Assembly (NCBI RefSeq): GCF_000764305.2
Contig: NW_025947153.1
Span: 1-64,000 of the forward strand
DNA: 64,000 nt
Direction of reading: 5' to 3'
Origin: Hyalella azteca
Lineage: Eukaryota > Arthropoda > Malacostraca > Amphipoda > Hyalellidae
A program made the translations under genes and the position numbers. A model generated the notes under the pieces. It had not been told where the DNA came from, ran no database searches, and worked only from the letters and a program-made list of their open reading frames with translations. Positions 51,801 through 60,800 of the stretch are shown in pieces. Position 1 is the first letter of the stretch, and every line of letters starts with the position of its first letter.

Positions 51801-54800
51801 ATAAAATTATTTAATTTATTAATTAACTGAGTCAATATTAGTTATTCGGTTAATAACTAAAGATACCTACGATTATTCATTAATTGTACTAATTATATCG
51901 TATGGTATCTATTGCAATATTAATAATACGAGTTTAAAAATTACTATTTAAAGACAGGACTTCTAAAGAATCCAGTGACTCCGATGTTACAAATGTACAA
52001 TGAATTTATAATTTATTTTTCATATATTAAAAAAATATTTTTATTTTTTTAATTTTAAACAAAATTAAATGTTCCAAACTATTTATTCCATCAATTGATT
52101 CATGCATTGTGTCCGACGTTACGCAAGTTTGCAGAATTTCAGATCCACTGGACGGGTAGAAGTGTTTTAAATACAAAAATTATTTCTTGATTTTTTTAAA
52201 ACAGGTATTAAAAAATTTTATTTTTTCAATTTGTAAAAGTATTTATTCTGTTACTTGATTCATGCATTGTCTCCAACTTTATGCAAGTGTGCAAAATTTC
52301 AGATCGATAGGAGAGGTAGAAGTGTGTTAAATTTCGATTTTAAGATTTGTAGCAGACAGACAAACAAACAAGAAGTGAAGTTAAAGAGAAGTGTTGTAAA
52401 AAGGAGTTTGGTGATTATTATATTAATTTCGTGAATATTCATGTACTTTTAACGTCACGACCGCAATATTATATCTTTGTCTTGGAAGCTCAGTTACAGG
52501 ATCTATAGTTTTTATTTCAACACTTCTCTTTAACTTCACTTCTTGTTGTTTGTTTGTTTGTTTGTCTGATTTAAATCGTATAATCGATATTTAATACACT
52601 CCTACCAGTTCAATCGATCTGAAATTTTGCACACTTGAGTAAAGTCGGAGACAATGCTTGAATCAATTGACAGAATAAATAATTATAAAAATATAAATAT
52701 TTGTTTAAATATTAAAAACGTTAAAAAATGCTTTTTTTTATAAATATATAAAAATAAAATAAAAATGTCATTGTACATGTGTAACATCGGAAACACTGGC
52801 CTCTTTAGAAGTGTTGTGTTTAAAAATTAATATTTAAACGCATATTTTTAACATTATTCTTCCAAACGTGGCCCGCGTCGTAGTGGTGGTGGCAGTGGGC
52901 GGGTGCGGCAGGGTTGGTCTGCCAGATGACGTCACTTTCGTGCAAGTCGCTGGAGAACAACAGCTGCTGGAACAACTTGTCACCGTGGTCAGGACGTGGG
53001 ATCCTGATATCCTTATGGGATACGAAGTGAGGATTGTCCTAGCCTTCTTTTTTTGTTGTCTTCAATATGATAAAGAAAAAGTCTATATTCATGAGCTGCA
53101 AGGTTAGGATTGCCGTATCCTTCTTTTTTCGATATTTTCAATATGATAAAGAAAAAGTCTATTCTCATGAGCTACGAGGTAAGGATTGTAATATCCATCC
53201 TACTTTTTTTAATAATAAAGAAAAATACATCCTCATGGACTACGAGGTAAGGATTGTCGTGTCCTTTTTTCGTTATCTTTAATATGGTAAAGAAAAAGCC
53301 ATCTTCATGAACTACGAGGTTGGGAATAGAATATCCATCCTACTTTTTTCCTTATCTTGTTAATGAAAAAGAAAATACATCAAGATGGGCTACGAGGTAA
53401 GGATTGTCTTGTCAATCCAATTTTTTTCATCTTGTAAATGATAAGGAAGGAAACGGTTTTAAGAAACTTATTTAGACTCTGAATCTAAGATGACGACTGG
53501 CGTGCAGCATTTTCGATCGTTTTCCGGTTAAAATGTTTAAATTTGATTAAAATCTTTCATAATGGCCCTGCAATTATTTGTTCGGCTGAGACCTAAATTC
53601 AACTCCATTAAGTGACTCGAACTTTGTTTCTGACGTTGAAGTTCGAACTTCATGTTCTACGATGTGGCTACTTGTTTCAGAAGTTCACCGACTTGGCATT
53701 AGAACTAGAACAATATTTTCATATTCTTGATGTAGAATTTAGTAGAATTTGACTTTATATGCACTGAACATGGTATCTGAATATTTTTATGTTTGAAATA
53801 TTTCAACTGTATTTTTAATTCATTCTTGGAACATTTGACAACAATTTTTCATAAACTTTTTTTCTCGGCAAAAAATTATCTGTAACATTTTTGTTCTTCT
53901 TCGACGAGCCTAAAATAGAGATGTTGTAGTTCCAATAGACAATCCTAAAGCGAAGGTGCTTTTTTTCTAGATAATATATAGCGGTTGATATCCTTGCAGA
54001 TAACAGCTCCTAGGGCTATGAGCTGGATGTTTAGTTTTCATTATATTGAGTTGTAGACAAGCTTAAAAACGGATGTGGTTTTAGTTGACAAGCCAGAAAC
54101 AAAGTTCTTGTTTTCACTTATCCTGTTGTTTTCTGGCCAAAATGATCCGTATTTCTGACCCTATGCTCAGACAACGTAGCGCGTGTACCGGAAATGAAGA
54201 CACAGGAGCATTCGTTGCTAATATCCTTCTGTGTTCATAATAGCTCCTATGGATGCAGGCTGGGTGTTTCGTTTTAACCCTCTACCGCCTGCCTGACATG
54301 AGTAACCAGAGTAATATTGTCAACAAGCCTACTTCCCAATAAGGATACGTTCTAGTGAGCGCAAAATAACTTGCACTGATGAGCGTCGCCACATACGACA
54401 ACTTTAAAATGTTCTCTGTTGCCTACAAACGTCCTCAGGTTGCTACACTCAATAGTTTACGTATAATTTAAGCTGAAAGTTATGTTCCCGGAGAGTGACA
54501 CACGGTTAATTATGTAGACACACCTAGAACAAATGTATTGCTCTTTCAGATGAAAGTTAAAAAACAAAAAAAAAACAAAGTTAAAAACAAAGTTCTTATT
54601 AGTCAACCATTTGTTGTTAATATCTTTGCAGGTGCAGAACAGCTCCTGGGGCTATGTGCTGGAACGTTGCGTGGCGCTGGGCGGTACAGACCTGGTCTCC
54701 CAGCTGTCCAGAGTTCCTCACCAGGATCCAGGGACCCAGCAGAGCCACCATGATCCAGAACTGGACGAGTATGGCGCCACTCACACGTCACACATACACG

Positions 54801-57800
54801 TCGCTGGACGCATCGTCCTCAACGTCTGGCGTCTCATGAAGCAGGAAGTAAGTTGTGAATTTCACCTACATTTGATCTCCATGTTGGTTTCAGTTTGACT
54901 TTGCGATGATGATGCGGTGACGCGAACGTTTTTTTTTTTTTTTTGATGCGATGATGCGAACTTTTTTTTCTTTTTTAATTAAGTTCTGAACTTCACGCCC
55001 ATTTGAGCTCCATGTTGGTTTTTATTTGATTTTATGTTTTGATACAATGATGCCAACGTTTTTTTCTTCTTTTTGAAGTAAGTCGTGAAGGTCAGGTGTA
55101 TTTGATCTCTAAATTGGTTTGTATTCAAATTTGTATTCTGATGCGAAACGGACCTTTTTTGGCAAACTGTGAACTTCATGTGCATTTGATCTCCATTTTG
55201 GTTTAGATTTTAGTTCAACTTTTCGTTTTTATGCTCAGACAGTCTCAACCATTCCGCTCATAAGTATCACTGATGTTGCAAAAACGTAAGAGTATACGCT
55301 GGATGAGAATATTCTTTTTTTTTTCATTAAATTCCATTAGTGTACTGATTTTGTTTCTCACGCTCGAGGTACAGAAGGTAAATACCGTATTGAAAATTTG
55401 AATGAGAATTTCTTGCTTGAAATCGTGTGACTTACGATTATCGTTGAACTTTAAATCAACAATGAACTTATGGTCACCATATAACTTGCGGTCATTAAAA
55501 ATAGTTGCAACCCTGAAAAAAATTACGATGATTGAATAACTTTCAATTATTACTTAACCTTCGACCTTCAGAGAACTAACGATCATTGTAGAACTTCCGA
55601 TTATCGTAAAACTTACGACTTTCTCCTAATTTACGACATTCCTAGAACTAACGATTTTCGTAGAACTTACGACCATCAAAAAACAAATTATTTACATATA
55701 ATCTACGATCGTCGTGCAACTTACGATAATGAAAGCACCCAATCCGCAAAATTAAATAATCTTCTGATCATCAAGAGAATGAAATAAACTCCTGATTATG
55801 AAGATAATTAAAGTTGACTCAGATGTTGACATATCATGTGACTGCAGGCGGCGCTATGCGGTTACTCGCTGCCTAACGTCAGCCACCATCTCCTGCACAC
55901 GCGCGTCCCTGAATACTCTTACGCCACACTACAGCGCTGGTGGACTGATCAACTCACGCAGTGCGTATCTAACTTTTATATTGCTATATTAGTATATATA
56001 TCCTCATTCTATATTTTATGTTTGTTTCACGTTTTCTTGCACATTTGTTACGAAGCCTCCATCTTCAGGCTTGCTATCAAATTTGTTTTATGTTTTCTAG
56101 CACATTTGTTTGATTTTTAGCGCCTTTTCTCATGTTTGAAAAAAAAGCGCTATTGTGCTTGTCGTGACCGTCCGTCTGTCTGTCCGTCCGTCCGTTCGTG
56201 ACCGCGTTTTCGTCGACGAGAAAATGCGCTCTCTGTCACTCACTGCAGTGAGTACTGAATTATATTTCTTCTATCACTTATGCTTCATGTTTTCTATCAA
56301 GTTTGTAGGGACTTAACAAATTAGCTTTTTGGCTTCGGATTTATTTGCCGTCCTCTATGACTCTCCCTTCTCAAGTATGACTGGTGTCAAAGTCGTGTTC
56401 TGAATCACTGCCTGTCTTTTCATTCGCTACCCTCATGTCATATTTACTAGTTGTACTCTCGAGTACACTCTTCACAGCACCCAAGCAGGTACAGGTGCAG
56501 CAGGTAAAGGTTCCACGGAAAGTTTTTTCTTTTATTATTAAAATTTAACGAGAGCTTAAATAATAATAATCTGTGCATTCTCGCAGGGGTCGTGTTCTGA
56601 ATCACTACTTACAGCGCGCCAGCCTCTCCCTGCAACTGTTCGAGCGCCTGGACCTCGTTAACCGCACCTCGGAACTCGCCAGACTTTTCGGCATTCAGTT
56701 CTACGACGTCCTCGCCCGCGGTTCCCAGGTACAGCTATTATCTTCCAACCCCTGATCCCCTCCCGTTACCCTGATTCCCTTCCGTTACTCTGATCCCCTC
56801 CCGTTACCCTGATCCCCTCCTGTTACCCTGATCCCCTTCCGTTACCCTGATCCCCTCCTGTTGCCCTGATCTCCTCCCGTTACCCTGATTTCCTCCCGTT
56901 ACCCTGACCCCCTCCCGTTACCCTAATATCCTCCTGTTACCCTGATTTCCTCCCGTTACCTTGATGCCGTCCGCTGATTGTGACCGATTCCATCCTGTGA
57001 CTCCGATGACCCGGATTTCGTATCCCCCCGTATCCTGATGCCCCTGATCCCCCTTGTTACCCTGATGACCCTAAACCCCCTCTTGTTACCCTAACCCCTT
57101 TGTGTCACGCCAGTTCCGCGTCGAGTCGATGTTGCTGAGGCTGAGCAGAAGCAACAACTGCGTGGCCATGTCGCCCAGCGTGCAGCAGCGGGCGGCTATG
57201 AAGGCTCCGGAGTGGATCGCGCTCAACCTCGAGCCTCAGTCCAGGTGTGATTTTTAATTTTTAGAAAATAAAATATTAGAATCTATATTTTTAGAATCGG
57301 GTGTAAAACCTCGAGCCTCAGTCCAGGTGGAATTTTATAATTTCTTGAAAAAAAAGTATAATCTTAATTTGTGAAATCGGGTGTAAAAATCAAGCCTCAT
57401 TCCTAGTTTAATCTCAATTATTTGTTTTAGGCATCATGATTCCGTTTTGATTGGCATAGTTTCATTATTATTACTATATTTTATTAGTTTGAATATGACC
57501 CAGATTGTACACGGAGCCCGTGATAGTGCTGGACTTCCAGAGCCTGTACCCCAGCATCATGATCGCCCACAACTACTGCTACTCTACGTGTCTTGGGCGC
57601 GTCGACCTCCTGACGGGCGCTCAGCCCTTCGTGTTCGGGGCGGGGCAGCTTAGGGTGTCGCAGGAGGAGCTCTTGGATATGGTGGACGAGGTCGGCATCT
57701 CATATCATAACTTTAAGTGTAATTTGAAATTAGTCGCTTATTTGATGCTTCGCTATATGATAAGTTGAAATTAGTCGCTTATTTGATGCTTTGCTATACC

Positions 57801-60800
57801 ATAACTTTACATGTAATTTGAAATGAGTCACTTATTTGATGCTTTGCTATATCATAACTTGAAATGTAACTTGATAGGAGTCACTTATTTCACGCTTTAC
57901 ATGAACTAAAATTCAAGTTACTTATTTGTAAGAATTCAGTTTAATATTCACTTAGATCCGTCTTCGATGTATTTGTATGCAAATTTGATTCAGAAAGGCC
58001 AAAGAATTTGAACCCAAATACATTAAATACTTAAAGGTATTATAGCCGTCAATAAATTAATTATGTCTCAGTAGTGTACCAATAGTTATTAATAATGTAT
58101 AATTTTTAGTTGCACATCTCGCCCTGCGGCGTGGCCTTCGTACCTAAGAGGGTCAGACGCGGCCTCATAAAGTGTAATTCGAAATAAGTCGCTTACTTGA
58201 TGCTTTGCTATATTATAACATTAAATGTAACTTGAAATTAGTCGCTTATTTGATGCTATGCTATATTATGACTTCAAATGTAACTTGAAATATAGTCGCT
58301 TATTTGATGCTTTGTATGAATCGAAAAAATTCAAGTTACTTAAATTTCTAAGAATTCAGTTTAATATTCACTTAAATCCGTCTTCGATGTATTTGTATGC
58401 AAATTTGATTCAGAAAGGCCAAAGAATTTGAACCCAAATACATTAAATACTTAAAGGTATTATAGCCGTCAATAAATTAATTATGTCTCAGTAGTGTACC
58501 AATAGTTATTAATAATGTATAATTTTTAGTTGCACATCTCGCCCTGCGGCGTGGCCTTCGTACCTAAGAGGGTCAGACGCGGCCTCATCCCTCAGATGCT
58601 GGAAGAGATCCTTAACACCAGGATAATGGTAACATCTTTACGTCTTGTATATCCTCAACACCAGGATAATGGTGATAACTTTACGTCTTGTATATCCTTA
58701 ACGGCAGTATAATGGTAACTTCTTTATTCCTATTAAATTCGTAATAATAGAATAATGGTAGCCTCTTCGTGCCTAGAATAATTGATCCTGATCACCAGAA
58801 TAATAGTTAACTAGAATAATTGACATCTTCATGCTTTAAAGCCGTATAAAAAAATAATATTAACGTCTTAAGAATAATTGATCCTGATCACCAGAATAAT
58901 AATCAACTAGAATAATTGACATCTTCATGCTTTAAAGCCGTATAAAAAAATAATATTAACGTCTTCATCATTTGTATCCTGAAGGCAAGCATAGGGGTAA
59001 ACTTATTCGTTACATATTCTGAATACCAGAATAATGTTTGCCTCCACATGCTTGACATATCCTCCGGCTGACCATCGTAGACCATTGGTGTGTAGTTTAG
59101 AATGTGTTAAATGTCGTCCAGGACTAATTGAATAATATTTATCCTATTATAAATAATTAGACGCCACTGGAGAAAAAAGAAACTTAGCATTGATCTACCA
59201 AATTTTTATTGTGCTTATATTTTATACTTGTTGAAATAGTGACAAACATCAATTTAATATCTTTTCGCTACAGCTGTGTTGATGTTGTACAAAATATATT
59301 TTTGCATACAAAATTGAAGAGCAATATACGTTTTTTATTTATGTGAATCGAGCTGCCTTTAAGCTCATTCTCTTGTTGGTCTAATCAATTCTGCATTTTG
59401 CGTACAAAATTGAAGAGCAATTTTTGTTTCTAATTTATTGTGAATGGAGCTGCCATTAATCTCATTCTCTTGTTGGTCTAATAAATTCTACGTTCTTGGG
59501 ACTGCAGGTGAAGCAAAGCATGAAGCGACACAAGTCGGACGCAACGCTGCAGAAAGCCTTGCATTCTCGGCAGCTCGGCCTCAAGCTCATCGCTAACGTC
59601 ACTTACGGCTACACCAGCGCTAACTTCTCTGGCAGGATGCCCTGTGTCGAGGTCTGTTGCATAATGCATATAACTTCCTCGAATGCAAAATTTTTTAAAT
59701 AAAATTAATTTCTAACAGACACTTGTCTATGAATCCCAAAGATAATATCTTTGGACCTTATGTAGTAAGCTGCATATTTACCGCATTAAGCTGCATTGAT
59801 ACGAATGATAAAAGTGATGGGAAACATATATAATTTTATAAAATTCATGATTCCATTTATAAGTATGATCACGGGCCATAGTACTATCAGAAATTGTTAA
59901 GATTTCACGACTAATCACTGACGTCTTCTCAATCCATATCACAAATCACAGACGAAAAAGCGACCGATATGTGTATTTAGGCCGCAACGTGTACATAGTC
60001 CGCTACGTGTACTTAGGCTGCTACGTGTACTTAGGCAGCTATGTGTACTTAGGTCGCTACGAGTACTTGTGCCGCTACGTGTACTTATGTCGCTACGTGC
60101 ACTTAGGCCGCTACGTGTACTTATGTCGCTACGTGCTCTTAGGTCGCTACGTGTACTTAATTAAGCTTGTTTTAATAATCATGTATTCCCTGACTGCAGC
60201 TGGCGGACAGCGTGGTAAGTAAAGGCCGGGAGACGCTGGAGCTTGCCATCAAGCTCGTGAACTCTCACCCCACGTGGGGAGGAACCGTCGTGTATGGGGA
60301 TACCGACTCCATGTTCGTCCACTTGCCTGGCAAAACCAAAGACCAGGCCTTCGATATTGGGTATGAAATCGCCGATGCTGTCACCAAGTTGAACCCGAAG
60401 CCCGTCAAACTCAAGTTCGAAAAAGTCTACTTGCCATGCATTTTGCAGGTCAGTTTTTCAGCTGGGTGATTTGACAGACCATTTATAACTAGGCGACGAT
60501 GTCAAAGTTTATATAAGAGTAAAAGATTCATTGATTTGCTTGTAGGTCGCGTGTGGAGTTTTTCTTGTTGAAACATAAGGATTTGAATAAAAGTTTAATG
60601 ATATTTTTTGCATTGCAACAGCAAAGCAATACCGAGCCAGGTGACACTGATTCGTAAGTTATGTGCAGAATTCCACCTTACAAATTCAACCTATGAATTC
60701 ACTGCCCTCAATGTTTATTTAATTTATATGCTTATAATTGAAGTGACTCAAAAATGACTAAAGATGTGATCTGCGGAAAAGACGCGATGGGTTGTTGAAT

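Noticed and set aside
59965..60165. CRISPR array or YVYLGR-repeat protein
   Set aside because: Units of 18 bp are contiguous with no spacers, and the setting is an intron of a eukaryotic gene.
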